Shown: piece by piece, positions 1-11,602 of the stretch
How the letters are laid out: every line of letters begins with the position of its first letter
Numbering within the stretch: the stretch's first letter is position 1
Assembly (NCBI GenBank): GCA_016800925.1
Contig: JABCPU010000032.1
Coordinates: forward strand, 1 to 64,000
Direction of reading: 5' to 3'
Source of the DNA: Suillus spraguei
Lineage: Eukaryota > Basidiomycota > Agaricomycetes > Boletales > Suillaceae
DNA: 64,000 bases
The notes under the pieces: model-generated
Databases searched by the model: none
Told to the model about the DNA's origin: nothing
What the model saw: only the letters and a program-made list of their open reading frames with translations
Program-made: the position numbers and the translations under genes

Positions 1-88
1 AAGCAGACTAGTAGAGCGCAAGACTCACATACTAGTTTAGGCCATGGTTCATCTACAGCCCAGGCTAGATTGTATCTTTACATCGTAC
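1..88 (-). repeat. tRNA-like dispersed repeat, copy 1 (cut by window edge)
   Basis: One of four copies of a roughly 125-bp sequence in this window; the others lie at 23133-23265, 59780-59908 and 60773-60893. Read on the strand that matches a tRNA, it has a GGTAGAGCGC-like stretch (tRNA A-box/D-arm) and, about 35 nt later, GGTTCATCTAC, which resembles a B-box (GGTTCRANTCC). It ends in TATCTTTACA. In this copy that strand is the + strand as printed, so the strand given is relative to the other three copies. A tRNA-derived SINE is the best guess, but an LTR fragment is also possible. Confidence 0.45.
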
Positions 89-1540
89 AATGTGATAATT
101 GTGACATAGTTATGACATCATATTCAATTATAGAAGCGGATATAGGGATTTCAATAGGGTTAGGGTTTGTCTTAGCGCTGGGTTTAGACACTTTAAAGAA
201 ATTGAGGAAGGAATAATGATTTGTATTTGGAATTTGTGACATAACCACTACCAACACCTCATCTGTTTCAAATGTTAGTGGGTAGATTTGGTAAATGTGC
301 GATAATGGGATATCCCTTTGCAGTGCCAAAGGATGATAACTTTGTTACTCTGTTTTATCAGCATATAATATGAAGGTCAGGGGCTTCCCGCCTGGTGGCA
401 GTTGCAACTACAAATGCACAATTATTCATTTGAAAATGATTAATGAAAACCACGTCAATACATACTTGTACATCCCAAAAATCTTGTGCAGTAAAGGGTT
501 CATCAATGAATTGAACAAAAGCTTCCCCATCAAACTTTGATAAGTGCTGTGCATCAAATGTAAAATGTGTAAAAATGTGTGGGTCTCCAAGTAGGTCACT
601 AGCTAACCCCCAGAGGTCCCTGTAATGTAAGCCAAAGTCCCACATTTTGCCATCATAAGGGACTGAAATTACTTCCTTCATAAACTGAGCTTCAAAGATG
701 ACAATAAGATCATGGATTATGAATACAGAAAGTGAAACTCTGACCACCTTAGTAATGTGAAAAGAGGCTGCTTCCCACTTTGCATGGATATCTTTGTAGT
801 TTTTGAATGTGAACTGTTCCTTCCCAACAGCACAGCAATGACATATTTTGATGAGCTGGTCAGTTTATTCATGACTTAGACCCACCTCAAGGGCAAGTTC
901 AGCAACTTCAAACTCAAGGCGAGAACGAAATGGACACCAAGGCTCAGTATTAGGAGGGGCTTCCAAAGAGACTGCAGGACAGTGCTTGAAATCATGAAAT
1001 GCATATACTTTCACCTTGATACCACTACTCGGGTGGTGTTCAACCTTGATGTCATCATGTGAAAATGTGGGTGCAAGTTTGGATTCAAGGACAGGATAGT
1101 CTGGATAATTTCAATATCAATAGTATTAATGATTCAGATTATGCTAGACTCGCCAGTATCATGTGCAAAGTGGTGGTGGTCATCACTTGTTGCAACTATG
1201 AGGACAAAGGTCAGTGGTATGCATCATTAAGATAGAGTCTAGATGTACTTAGTGTACAAATTCCGCTTGGTCCATTGACAGATATTAGCTGATTCAGATG
1301 CTGTCCATCCAATTCAGCACTGAGTGTTGAGCTCATTGCTGGATGACAAATTTAATATTCAGTGCCAACATTGTAGCACAAGGTCGATGTACCCTTCTCC
1401 TGCTGAATGGCATCTATGATAAGCTGATCTCAACGTCTCTTTTCTGCATTTATCTCACATGCCTTCTGGTGAGTGGTCCATCCCTGTGGTTTGATGTCCT
1501 GGGTGCATAATTCACAGTATTTTGTACGGTTGGGGGCCAT
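89..1540 (-). pseudogene. Plavaka-type transposase, degenerate copy 1
   Basis: Read on the minus strand from an ATG at 1540, the first exon encodes a short zinc-finger-like segment (CELC, then H-x4-C). After a gap comes a segment around 1100-880 with PCPFRSRLEFEVAELAL-like residues, then 747-358 with VPYDGKMWDF and FTAQDFWDVQ. Last come FILYADKT and GYPIIAHLPNLP near 370-270. This order matches Plavaka transposases of agaricomycetes and the second copy at 23.5-27.5 kb. It is dead: there is an in-frame TAA in LSHE*TDQL near 870, further stops and a frame change after FILYADKTE, and the C-terminal half is missing where the tRNA-like repeat begins. Confidence 0.7.
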
Positions 1541-2826
1541 TTCATTGACAAGATTACCCATGGTATATACGATGACTTGAAGGTTTGAGAAGAGCGAGAA
1601 ACACACTGATGGGCGTTTGAAACATGTAAGGTATGTGTTGAGACGTCATGAATCAGCTTACAATAGATTTAAACTCAGCAAGTAGCATTACATTATGATT
1701 TCAGGATGCATTTAAATGACATGTAAACCCATGTAAATAACGACTCATTGCAACCACTTTCGCAAATTTCCGACATATTCAACTTTCGAACTCTAAACTT
1801 AATCACACAACATATCACTGGCAAGCAGGAACAAACCAAAGATGGGGGCAATCGAGAAACCCATGTCAAGGCCAGAGCAAGTTCAGCCTGAAGTTTATGA
1901 GAGCGAGCAAGAAGACGATGGGGAAGAAGAGGATTAAGCTCACGAGTGTGTTTAATCTAATCATTACCTTTTGGATTACAAATTTACGGTGTTGCGTGAT
2001 GTGACATCTAAATCGAGGTGGGCAAAGGAGTCGGACTGGTCAAGTCAAAGATAACGCTGTTTTCAATGATCTTGCTCCAATACACTAACATCGTCGTTGT
2101 TAGCTCTCAAAAATTTATCGTAGTATTTGCATGTGCATTGGAATATTACTGTCTACTACGATTTTCGAAAAAATGAGTTATTATGAAGTGGGATGCATTT
2201 CAAAATATGGTGGGCAAAGGACCGGTCCTATACTGTAATCACTCTCAACAAGATTTTTGAGCCATTGCTTTTTCTACCTATGGGAAAGCAGTTTGAGCAT
2301 GCAAATAAGTTCATGTGCGAAGTTCAAAAAAGATTCAAGTGTCATGAGTAAATACTAGACAGAAATGCAATTTCAAAGGAGTAATGATCTGCATATTTGT
2401 TAAGATGAAAACATCAAACAGAACGAGAGAGATATGGATGAGTAAAAGGTGATAGCGACAATGAACAGATCAACGTAGTTAGGGTATGAGTAGGGCAAGA
2501 CTTTCGAGACAAGTTTACAGGACGAGACGTTTGAAGGACTTTCTGGGGTGCTTTGAGCGGGGAATCTCTAGGATAGAATTCACTATAGATATGAGAGTAC
2601 ATGCACGACATATATACGTTTTCGAGTAGGCCAGAATTGAGCACGTGGTGATAATAAAACTGAACGGTCAGAGAAAGAGTGAACACAAGGTGGGATAATG
2701 AAGGAAAATAAAGAAAGTATGTTGACTATGTTATACGAGTCAAAATTGGAATCTATGATAAGAGACCTGGGGATGGTCAATTTGATGATTCGTCCCCCGC
2801 TCCTAGTTGTGATCGATCAAAGCTTC
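1541..2826. other. No supported gene; 31-codon acidic ORF only
   Basis: Between the Plavaka remnant and P450-1 I see no recognisable gene. A 31-codon plus-strand ORF (1841-1936) begins with ATG and ends in a run of Glu and Asp. It could be a small exon but nothing supports that. The rest has no recognisable domain or array. Confidence 0.4.
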
Positions 2827-5011
2827 TCACCCAGCCTCAGGATAATCCTGCATTATACGCCTAAGCTCTGCTTCGGGAACCCTCATCTGAAATTCAATAG
2901 CGCAAGGGATATTTGGCATCATTGCTGTTGTAAATCCCATGTCATCTTGCGGCTTCGTAGGATCCAGACTGAGCTCGAAGGCCCAAAGAATAAGAAGCGA
3001 ATTTATGAACACCGATCTGCAACATTTCGAATGAGGTTGGGAAATCACTTGCGTGGAAAGAACTATAACCTGTTCGCAACGTGTTGACCTGGGCATATGC
3101 TGGAAGGAGGTCAATTAAAAAATAAAGTATATACCAAAAGACGGTGCTTACCGCCGACCAAATCCATATACAAAGAATGTGATATCGTTCCTCAAGCAAC
3201 CTTTGTCGTCAATCCAACGCTGGGGCTTGAATGTATCAGGTTCGGGATAGACATCTGGATCTCGAGAGATGGCCCTAAGGCAGTGACAGTTTGATACATC
3301 ATATCTTCAAGAATATCGACTTACCAGTGGTTGCCAACTACAGTAGTTCCCGCAGGAATGCAATAGTTTTCCTGCTGGCAGATATCAGACTATCCTGCCG
3401 ACAAAAAATTGTTCAGAGAACACTTGCCCAAATTAAGTCTTGAGCAGTTTGATGAGGCACTCCTGTGGGGGGACTATGTAAACTTCAGGTGCAGGACGGA
3501 CCAATCAGAGACTCACCTTCAGCAGCCAACGGTCTCCATCTCAAAGCCTCAGATATAAAGGCCTCCAGACGAACAAGGGATGGTTTGTCGGCAAAGGTCG
3601 GTGCTTTGGCAGAGGAATCATTCAATTGATATCACCACGATGGAAAATTGAGCTACCTCGCTCCCTTCCGACAACTGCATCAAGCTCGGCCTGTACTTTG
3701 GATTGCTCCTCAGGGAAATGTGCGGCCGCCATTAACACTGTGCATATCGCCATAGCAAGCTGACACCTCATCTGAGTATAGACAATCAGAAAATAGAAGA
3801 TGCCTTACCGATTCGGTCCCAGTTCCAAGAAGGGTGCCAGGGAGATACGCCATCTCGTTCTCCGTCAAGCCATAGACATGCTCATTTTCTAGAATGTGTT
3901 TTAAAAACGAAGGGCCGATGTTCTCGTTGCTCTCCTGTGGAACATCTCAAACATCATGTGAATCATGTGAAGATGGGCAAGAAAATGCGTACTATTTGGT
4001 GTCTCACGCGATTCAGCTGGCCTGTGTGGAGTCGCCTGGTCCTCTCGAAGTCGTCTCTTAATTCTGGCGCATACCAAGGAATGTATTTGAGCCAGGGTAT
4101 GGAGTCCACCAAGTAATCACCATGGCGCAAGACTGTACGAAATCTCCTGAAGAGCTGGCGAATCTCTTTGATTTCGGGGTCAGTTCCCGACGTCGGCGTG
4201 GTCTTCCCGTATGTGATTTTCATGATCGTATCTGCAGCATAACTTACAAGAACTCATAAGTAACATACTATCAGACCCCAACGCCGTACGTAGAAAACCA
4301 CTTACGTTATCAGGTGGTTCTGAAAGTTGGGTGGATCGTCGAGAATATTGAGTATCACAGTTTTCGCTTGTGACATCTGCAGGGGCTGATACGCCTCAGC
4401 TGATCTTGGTTGGAAATGCGCATGGAGTGCCCTGCATCACATTTACAACTAAGATAAGGACCATTTGAGCCCTTACGACATTGCTGCGACGAACCTACGC
4501 ATCCGACGGAACCTGTCCCCAGCGGGCGATAAAGCGATTTCCAGTGTCTGTGCAAGAATTTCTCCAGCAACAAGGCGAGGTCGATCAGCTAGTATTCGTC
4601 CCTGCCGTTCCATTATATCCATCGCGGCCTGCCACAAAGTGTGGAGTCTGAAGATGATCACGAATTATGAATATTGAAGGGACTAACATTGTATCGACCG
4701 ATAATCACGATGGTGTGGATTCCTGAACGAATAGTAACTAGAGGGCCATACTCGTCGATCCACTGTGCTATGGTGCAAGATGCGCTAATCAGAAATAGAG
4801 TAAAATCAGATGGCGAAGCCAAAGAGGCCGGTATGAAACTTCACTTCTGGGGCGGTAGGAAATGTCCCTGAAGACGCCATGTGGGAGGAGACGGAGGCAA
4901 GCAGGATTTACGACGGTAAGCACATATAACACCTATAGCCCCAACACAGGCTATTGCACCGAGAACGAGCGGCGTGTTGCCAGGGATACGCAGGTCAGCT
5001 AGCTGTAGCAT
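2827..5011 (-). CDS. Cytochrome P450 monooxygenase (P450-1), 13 exons, apparently intact
   Basis: Haem-thiolate monooxygenase, probably ER-anchored; substrate unknown. I can splice 13 exons (first ones 5011-4845, 4784-4688, 4628-4495, 4431-4306, 4242-3993; last one ends at the TGA at 2827) into one 508-codon frame without an internal stop. Exon 1 gives an N-terminal hydrophobic anchor followed by a proline-rich hinge (PPSPPTW). Later exons give YLVDSIPWLKYIPWYAPEL, the I-helix region (GTGTES), the K-helix ExxR in FISEALRWRP, and the haem loop FVYGFGRR joined to ICPGQHVANR with its cysteine ligand. All introns are short and GT-AG except intron 9, whose donor is GCAAGT. The start was chosen at MLQL because that ATG and the TATA-like box upstream are conserved in the sister copies. 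It is the only family member here with no visible damage. CYP family not assigned. Confidence 0.88.
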
Positions 5012-5065
5012 GAGGGATTGGAAGAGTGGAAAGAGATAGGATGGATCTGATAGAGAGTGCACTCA

Positions 5066-5080
5066 AGTTATTTAAATGAA
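5066..5080 (-). promoter_or_regulatory. TATA-like box of P450-1
   Basis: CATTTAAATAACTT on the minus strand lies about 60 nt upstream of the P450-1 ATG. Closely matching sequence at a similar position occurs upstream of P450-2 (about 35710), P450-3 (about 40770) and P450-5 (about 48017). A degenerate form precedes P450-4 and P450-7. Conservation across copies makes a core promoter likely. Confidence 0.55.
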
Positions 5081-5199
5081 GCATCTCATGCAAACCTACT
5101 ACAGGAAGAGACGTGTTATATCCATTATGCGTTACTCCAGCCCGTGGGCCGGGCACCCATCTAGTAACATGATAAAAGCATTAATTCTGACGTGTGCAA

Positions 5200-5475
5200 A
5201 ACCAGTGAATTGGGTATGATGATAACGACGACGACGTGATGGCGGTGACGGTGGTGGCAGCTAATCGATTGGTCCTCCGAGTCATCTGGAGAGCCTGTGT
5301 CTGTTGTCGTGCAGAAGCTCAAGAGCAAACATCCAGGAGACTTCACTCTCCAATATCGGGTGTCCATGCTCATGGATAACCGCCACTGCGATCTCCGACA
5401 CAAAATCGATGAATGCAAGATTCCGATGGACATGGAAAGCTGCTGGATGTGCGCCCTCATTAGTAAATACCATTT
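5200..5475 (-). repeat. Block conserved upstream of P450-1 and P450-4
   Basis: This stretch is homologous to 43330-43560 on the plus strand. In both places it lies about 200-300 bp upstream of a P450 start and reads in the same direction. Both can be translated to a peptide containing ESEVSWMFAL and HDNRHRLSR. The copies differ mostly at amino-acid-changing sites, and P450-4's copy has a 16-nt insertion. I therefore see a duplicated upstream segment rather than a proven gene. Confidence 0.5.
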
Positions 5476-5613
5476 CCAGCTACTTTCATATTCTAATCTA
5501 TTAGGCGAATTCATAGTTGCGTTGGCAAGGTTTTTTTCGCTGAATTTGTCACTTTAGGTCTGTCAAGTCTCTCCGTGCCTTAGAGCCAAACAATTTAGCT
5601 GACCAGTGAGGCC

Positions 5614-6423
5614 CAGTGAAAACCGGTCAGTGCAGGAGCGTGTGAGAGCGCGCCACATCAGCTGAAACCGCCCTCACACGATCTCGACAAGAAATCCGGA
5701 CGAATACACGATGCAAAAGGAGTTAATATCGTGCATCGTCGTGCGAGAGTCGTTCAAGTTGTTTCTATACGACGTGGCACTCCCTTGCATTCCCTTCGAG
5801 CGGTTCATATCACGCGAAAACAGTTCTTGTCATATTGCTTGCTACCGGTACAAAATACGAATACGATGCATTGGAATGGTATAAGACAGAAGCAGTTGAA
5901 ACAGATCACGAGAATAATAGAACGAAAAGAGTCCCGACAGCATGCAACGTGTGCGCTCAATGCAGGGTACCGTCGACGACTAACCCGACTATATTCTTAA
6001 CCCAGACGTTCGAGGAAACCTAAGCAAAGATTTAGACCAATACTACAAATACAACAATACTCACCGATTTAATGGCGTCGGACTCATAAGACTAACAGAA
6101 GAGTAGGCTCAGCATGGTACCATAACTAGTGGTGAGAGAAAAAAATATGACATACGTTGCGCTGTTGGGTATCGAGAATCTTACCTTAGTATAAAGTGCA
6201 AAGTGCGTCAACTGAGTGCAATTGAAGATGCGAGTGCGATGTGACTGCAATCCACAGTGCGTTGCAAAAGCAATGTGGTTGCAACACAAATACGAAAGGA
6301 ATACAGAATTCTCGCAAAGTTTATGCGTCTGCAGACACTGAGCTTACAAGAAAACACTATCCTACCCTAGTGGCGGGCCGCCGGGCCTGTTCTCACACGC
6401 TCCCGCACTGACCGAACCCACTG
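5614..6423. mobile_element. hAT-like miniature inverted-repeat element
   Basis: Imperfect terminal inverted repeats of about 35 bp begin CAGTG. Left, CAGTG...GGTCAGTGCAGGAGCGTGTG (5614-5650); right, the reverse complement of CACACGCTCCCGCACTGACC ending CACTG at 6423. The flanks TGAGGCC (5607-5613) and TGAGGTC (6424-6430) resemble a degenerate target duplication. CAGTG-type ends and a 7-8 bp duplication fit hAT elements. The 810-bp interior has no coding potential I recognise. Confidence 0.55.
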
Positions 6424-7033
6424 TGAGGTCATTTTGGCACCGCAGGCACCTCACCAATCGTCATAATAACATATTACAGCGCACTCGTTATGCAGCGAAA
6501 ATGGGAGCTTCGTGAGCTCTTACAGCTACATAGCCGCTTTTGTTTATTGTTGGAGCGAAACCAAACAGAGGCACGCACGCTAGCTACTTTTGTCACTTCA
6601 TCACAGGAACACGAATGTTGCTATCAAGTTTTATATTCGCCTTATATGAGCACTAATATGTAGAATACGTTCAATTATGATACACTTGTGTGTAGAGTAA
6701 GATATGGCATTATAAGGGTAAATGCCATGGTCAACAACTAGCGCGACAAGCGTGATTTGGCTACCTTACCATTCATATTGAAAATGGCAGCTCTCTGAAG
6801 ATATGATATGATTGTAGCGGCTGACCCAAAAATATGACATAATATCTGAAATGTCTGTCATTTTGATCATCATATGTCATGTCATTGGTGATAGGCAACA
6901 GTCTGACCAGTGGAGACAAATTTCAGATAGTATATAGTGCATTATAATATATTCATCATATGTTTTGCTCTAACCTGTTGAGGAAATATTCTCAAACTAT
7001 ATAGTGTATTATAATGGTAAACACTGTAAATGG
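6424..7033. other. AT-rich stretch without recognised gene
   Basis: No supported coding region. The last 300 bp contain two near copies of TATATAGTGYATTATAAT around 6935 and 7000 just left of LTR A. Nothing else stands out. Confidence 0.4.
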
Positions 7034-7506
7034 TGTTACGAACTGGGGTGGCGTCACCAGCGACAGTGAAAAGACACAGACGGTCTGCTGGGAAGTTCTA
7101 CAATGTCCAGAAGAGGACAAGGTGAAGGTACAAGGAATGCGTTCCGAGTACTATCTAGGGTTTGGCCTCAAAGACAAGTCTAAGAGGTTCTACGAGAATA
7201 GAGACTAAGGCTAAGGAGTGCTTAGACTTAGAGACATTTCAAGACAACTTAGGTTGGAGACCTAAGCGAAGGATGTTCCAGGTAAAACCCAGTAAGATTA
7301 AAGTAAAGTATACAAGTGTAATACAACGTGCTTAAATAGGCCAATATGTGCGCACGGACCAAGAGAGATGTGAGAATGTAAGTGCATATCCAAAGAAGGA
7401 AGGCAAATATAATACAGATGCGTTGAGCATATGAGTCAGAGTCACATTACATAATATACAAAGTAAAGGAGGCAGAAAATGAATAGGGGCACGTACGATT
7501 GTAACA
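7034..7506 (-). repeat. 3' LTR of truncated retrotransposon copy A
   Basis: 473-bp LTR with ends TGTTAC and GTAACA (printed strand). The element is coded on the minus strand, so this is its 3' LTR. A G-rich tract on the coding strand just inside (about 7507-7518) fits a polypurine tract. Shared small indels place it closest to LTR C (19403-19875) rather than to copy B's LTRs. The left flank AATGG does not match the right flank of LTR C (GGAAC). Confidence 0.85.
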
Positions 7507-7538
7507 TTACCCCCGTTTTACACGTAAAGTCACTGACT

Positions 7539-8375
7539 TTACTCATCCTGATTAGCATAGTAAATGGGGGTCGTCGCTATACTCATAGTCTTCGTCAAGA
7601 AAAGAACCACTCCTCATGTACGCGGCTTCTTCAACACCAGCACGCCATTTAGAGTCCCGTTTAGCCGCTGCTTGAGTTTGTTCATCGTCAAGCTGTCGTT
7701 CCCAGGAACGAAGTGCGTCGTAGAACCCGTCGTCCTTCCAAGTTAATGTAAAAGGAGGAGGACCAACTCATTGGGGACAGTAGATAGACAGATGGGTAGG
7801 GGCATGTCACAGACAGACTTGACACCAGTACTTGGGGCAATTCTTCTGACAATGTCCAACAATGCCGCAAAACCGACATTTCATGTTGTCATCAGTGTTG
7901 GAAATAGACATGCGTAAAGGTGATGGCGAAATAATAGGTTTGGGACTAGTGGATCTGGCACGCTTCTTTCCCTTCCGTCGCGCCATACAACTCAGAGCGA
8001 AAGCATTGTCGTGTCTGAGCTGCACCTGCTGTATAGTGGTAAGGGTGTATGTGTATGCCGACGTTGGGAGATCAGGGGTAGTTGCTCATTCAGCAACTGC
8101 AAGGAGTTCGTCAGAGGAGGAAAGGGTCATTACGCTAAAGTCCTTTACTAAGACTAGTGAGACAGGGTCCATTGGACCAAATGATGATGGGATAGACATT
8201 GGAGGGTGAATATGGAGGTTGCGAAGTCGAGGACCAAGTGCCACCAACTCAGCGACAGGAACTCCTAATATTTTCGCAGCTTCACACTGTTCGTCCGTGC
8301 AGGGTTCGTATAACCATGCGGGGTGATCGTGGGAAACTATAACAGGGGGCGGTGAAGTTGGTCGTTCGATGGGAG
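7539..8375 (-). pseudogene. ORF3 remnant of copy A, fused to integrase
   Basis: The 3' part of the post-pol ORF3 (compare 12107-13574 in copy B). It retains PPMSIPSSFGPMDPV and a CCHC knuckle (CRFCGIVGHCQKNC). It is interrupted by a TGA at 8088-8086 where copy B has CGA, and by further stops and frame changes after the knuckle. At its 5' end it is joined in frame to integrase sequence, evidently by a deletion between short matching sequences around 8370-8382. Across the stretch where copy B has two 1-nt gaps, copy A reads through, which shows that ORF3 was originally one frame. Confidence 0.75.
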
Positions 8376-10469
8376 ATGCATTCCTGGCATCGTGTTTTCG
8401 GTGATTGTGAACAAATTTGGCAATTGGTAAGTGTTCTACCCAATCTTCAGGGTTATTGCGGAAATAGATGCGTAGGTACATTTCTAGCTCTTGATTGAGC
8501 CTCTCAGTTTGACCATCAGTCTGAGGGTGATAAGCCATGGATGGGGCAATGACATAGTCGAGAAGTCGGGCAAGCTCCTTGGAGAAGCGAGATAGGAATT
8601 GCGGGCCTCAATCCGAGATGACTTTGTCATGGAGTCCAAATCGATGATAGACGTGTTTTAAGAATAGTTTGGCAATGCCTTTGGAAGTAACGGTTTTCAG
8701 ACAAGGGATAATAATTACCCCCTTCGTAAGGCCATGGTCTACCACAACCATGATACTATCAAAGCCTCCAGAGATAGGGAGGTCAGTGATAAGATCGACA
8801 GAGACCTGAGAAAAAGGGCGAGTCGCAGACAAGGGGATCGGGGTAAGCGGAGGTCGAACAGGATGCGTATCCGCTTTCATTTGCTGACAAAGGGCGCAAC
8901 CCTCTACGTATTTCCGAATATAAGAGCCCATAGCGGGCCACCAGGCTTCTCGTTTGACGAGTTCCTCAGTTTGGAATCTACCGGGGTGTCCCACGGTAGG
9001 ATGATCATGATACCATTTCAGGATATTGGGATGATCTGCCGGTGGAATGTAGGCACGATTCTTAAAGTAGAGGACGTTCTCCTCAATCTTCCAGTCAGAG
9101 AGTGCCGATTTCATAGGGGGAAGGCACACGCCATCAAGGGCGTCGGATGCTGTCTTAAAGACAGGGTCGTTGAGGGGGTCAGAGGATGATAACACATCCT
9201 TTAGGTCGGTGTCAATAAGACGAACAAATAGAGTGTCAGGGAGGAGGGTCTGGTCCTTGTTATCGTCTTTACTGGAGTCGTAGTCGGGTTGGTGAGATAG
9301 TGCATCCGGTACTGCCAATTTAGTACCTGCAATGTGATGCAGTTCAATATCATAAATAGACAAAATCAGTTGCCAATGTGCTTGGCGATGGGTAAGCTTC
9401 TGTGCACTTCTAAAGTATAGAAGATTCTTGTGGTCGGTGAATACCAGGACGGGGTGCGAGTTTCCTTCAAGATAATGATGCCATTCATTCAATGCCCAGA
9501 TCACGGCAAGGAGTTCCCGATCAAAGATCTGGTAATTGCGTTCTGCAGGGTTCAAAGACTGTGAGAGATATGCGCATGGGTGATAAACACCATTCTCATC
9601 GGTCTGCAAGAGAACTCGCCAGTTGCTACAAGCAAAGCGTCGGTAGCAATAGCAAATTGTCGGGAAGGATCAGGGTTACAGAGTACCGGTTGGGATGTGA
9701 AGCGTCTTTTCAGTTCTTCGAAGGTGTCCATACATTCGGTTGACCAATCAAAGGCCTTATCTTTCTTTGTTAATTTGATAAGTGGTCAGGCGATGTCAGA
9801 ATAGTGGGAAATGAACGTGCGGTAGAAGTTGCAAAAACCAAGGAATGACCGGACTTCTTTTACAGATTTCGGTGTTGGCCATTCAGCGATTCCCTTGGTT
9901 TTGGCGGTATCCATAGCAACTTGTCTGGGGCGAATTATCATTTCGAGGTATTCCACTTCTTCTGCATCGAAGGTGCATTTCTCCAGTTTCAGGAACAAAT
10001 GTTCCTTTCGTATTTTCATCAAAACCCATCTAGTTCATTTGCGGTGTTCTGCCATTGTTGTAGAGAAAATCAGGATGTCATCCATGTAGATAACCATCCA
10101 TCCTTCATTGATTTCCTGTTGGAAGGTATGATTCATGTACGCTTGGAAAGTTGCTGGGGAATTACAGAGGCCAAAGAACATGACATTCGGTTTGAAGAGG
10201 CCGAATTCCGTGGTAAATGCTGCTTTCCAGCGATCATCAGGATGGATGCGAATATTTTTATAACTGGACCGAATATCCATTTTCGTAAAGAACTGTGCGT
10301 TGTGAAGGCGTGCGACAAGGGAAATAGGGAGTGGGAGCGGATAGGCGTTCTTGACTGTCCAATCATTAATGTAGCGATAATCTTGACAGGGACACAATTC
10401 TCCACTCTTCTTTCCCACAAAGAAGAAGCCACTAGCTTGGGGTGACTTCAATTCTGAGATGAAGCCTTT
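8376..10469 (-). pseudogene. pol remnant of copy A (RT, RNase H, integrase)
   Basis: Minus-strand RT begins mid-domain at PQASGFFFVGKKSG, followed by VIYMDDILIF, RNase H (TDHKNLLYF), the integrase zinc-binding segment (HDHPTVGHPG...CALC) and the first catalytic Asp (VSVDLITDLP). Damage: a stop in the RT thumb region near 10032, a stop near 9783, a 1-nt deletion near 9615 and the TGA at 8608-8606 after KVISD that copy B shares. Beyond that TGA the integrase frame continues (AYHPQTDGQTERLNQELE) until the fusion with ORF3. Gag, protease and the RT N-terminus are missing because LTR D abuts at 10470. Confidence 0.85.
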
Positions 10470-10943
10470 TGTTACGAGTTGTACGTGCCCCTATTCATTT
10501 TCCCTCTATCTTCTTCTTGTATATCATGTCACATGACTTGCTCCATATGCTCAACGCATCTGTACAACATATGCCTTCCTTATTAGGATACGCAGCTACA
10601 TTCTCACGGTTACTTGGTCTGTGCGCATATATCTACCTATTTAAGCACAGTGTACTTGTAGTAGATTCCCTACTTTAATCTTACTGGGTTTTACCTGGAA
10701 TCTCCTTCGCTTAGGTCTCCAACCTAAAGTCGTCTTGAATCGTCTCTAAGTCTGAGCACTCCTCAGCCTTAGTCTCTATTCTCGCAGAACCTCTTAGACT
10801 CGTCTTTGAGGCCGAACCGTTGATCGTACTCGGAACGTGTTCCTTGTACTTTCACCTTGTCCTCTTCTGGACATTGTAGAACTTCCCAGAATACCGTCTG
10901 TGTCTTTTCACTGTTGCTGGTGACGCCACCCCAGTTCGTAACA
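10470..10943 (+). repeat. LTR D, opposite orientation to all others
   Basis: 474-bp LTR of the same family whose coding orientation is plus, unlike every other copy here. It begins TGTTACGAGTTGTACG and ends AGTTCGTAACA. It interrupts copy A's RT frame on the left and is followed by a dispersed repeat on the right. The flanks (CCTTT and GGTAC) do not match, so it is not a simple solo LTR and probably marks a recombination joint. Its sequence is closest to the solo LTR at 60197-60675. Confidence 0.8.
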
Positions 10944-11506
10944 GGTACTTCGAGCGGTAAAGTTACCGGCGGTTAAATCAATGAGCGTGGTTCGAACGGA
11001 GAAATGTTCAAATGCAAATAGATTGCGACTAGCGAGTGTTTCTAATACTAAGTCCTAGTGAAGGAATGTAATGGGAAGTAAGTGACGGTATGTATGTTCA
11101 GTCCTTTTTAACATATGCAAGCGCGTACGAGATAACTATGCGAGTCCGGTAGCGAGATAACTATGTGAGTCCGGTAGCGAGAAAGAAAATAAACGGGGTA
11201 CTTAATTATGATGTGCGCAGCATGCAGCGGCCCCTTGAGACATAAGGTAAATCCTGCCGTAGGTTTAGTAATGGCGGAAGCAAGGAAACTACACACCAAT
11301 GGATTCTAGATGGAATAGGATGGGACATGAGGGCATTGGCGCGAGGATCCAGTAAGGGTTTGCGGAAGAAGAACGGTTCCGCGTTAGCGGAGCGAAAAGG
11401 CTATTTCATTGCTATAAGGGAATCCTTCGGTTGCCGCCGCAGACGTTAATGAGACGCTTGCTGAAAACAGGGTTTTGACGGTCAGCGTGACTTTTCTCAC
11501 TACATC
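10944..11506. repeat. Dispersed repeat R2, copy 1
   Basis: Homologous to about 61180-61655: shared landmarks include AGTCCTTTTTAACAT, TTTAGTAATGRC, CACCAATGGATYYTAGA and GGTCAGCRTGACTTT. It starts with a small GCGGTAA-type motif cluster and contains two near-identical 25-bp units around 11130-11180 (GCGAGATAACTATG...). No coding domain. Its right edge at about 11506 abuts gag sequence of copy C. Confidence 0.6.
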
Positions 11507-11602
11507 GGTCACGAAGGATGTAATGAAAATGATCTTCTGCTTGTTGGTGGTGTAGAGCTTTTTGTTAATATCAAAGCATAGATTGCATGATTGGATGAAT
11601 TC
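11507..11602 (-). pseudogene. gag fragment of older copy C, left of insertion
   Basis: Minus-strand peptide FIQSCNLCFDINKKLYTTNK corresponds to residues about 26-45 of copy B's Gag. It continues the gag piece at 19195-19274, from which it is separated by copy B. The last five bases (AATTC, 11598-11602) are the target duplication. After ITSFVTD the homology stops abruptly at repeat R2. Confidence 0.8.

Noticed and set aside
1841..1936. 31-codon acidic ORF
   Set aside because: Too short and isolated to call a gene.
3427..3428. GC donor in P450-1 as a mutation
   Set aside because: The same GCAAGT is present in every copy and the exon phases fit, so it is treated as a genuine GC-AG intron.
8734..9189. 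Plus-strand ORFs over pol in copies A and B (also 14598-15017, 15750-16274, 17940-18530)
   Set aside because: Antisense shadows of RT, integrase and gag; they follow the sense codon pattern.
10469..10678. ORF in LTR D and similar ORFs in other LTRs (for example 60467-60667)
   Set aside because: They are readings of LTR sequence that recur in every copy on either strand; no independent coding evidence.
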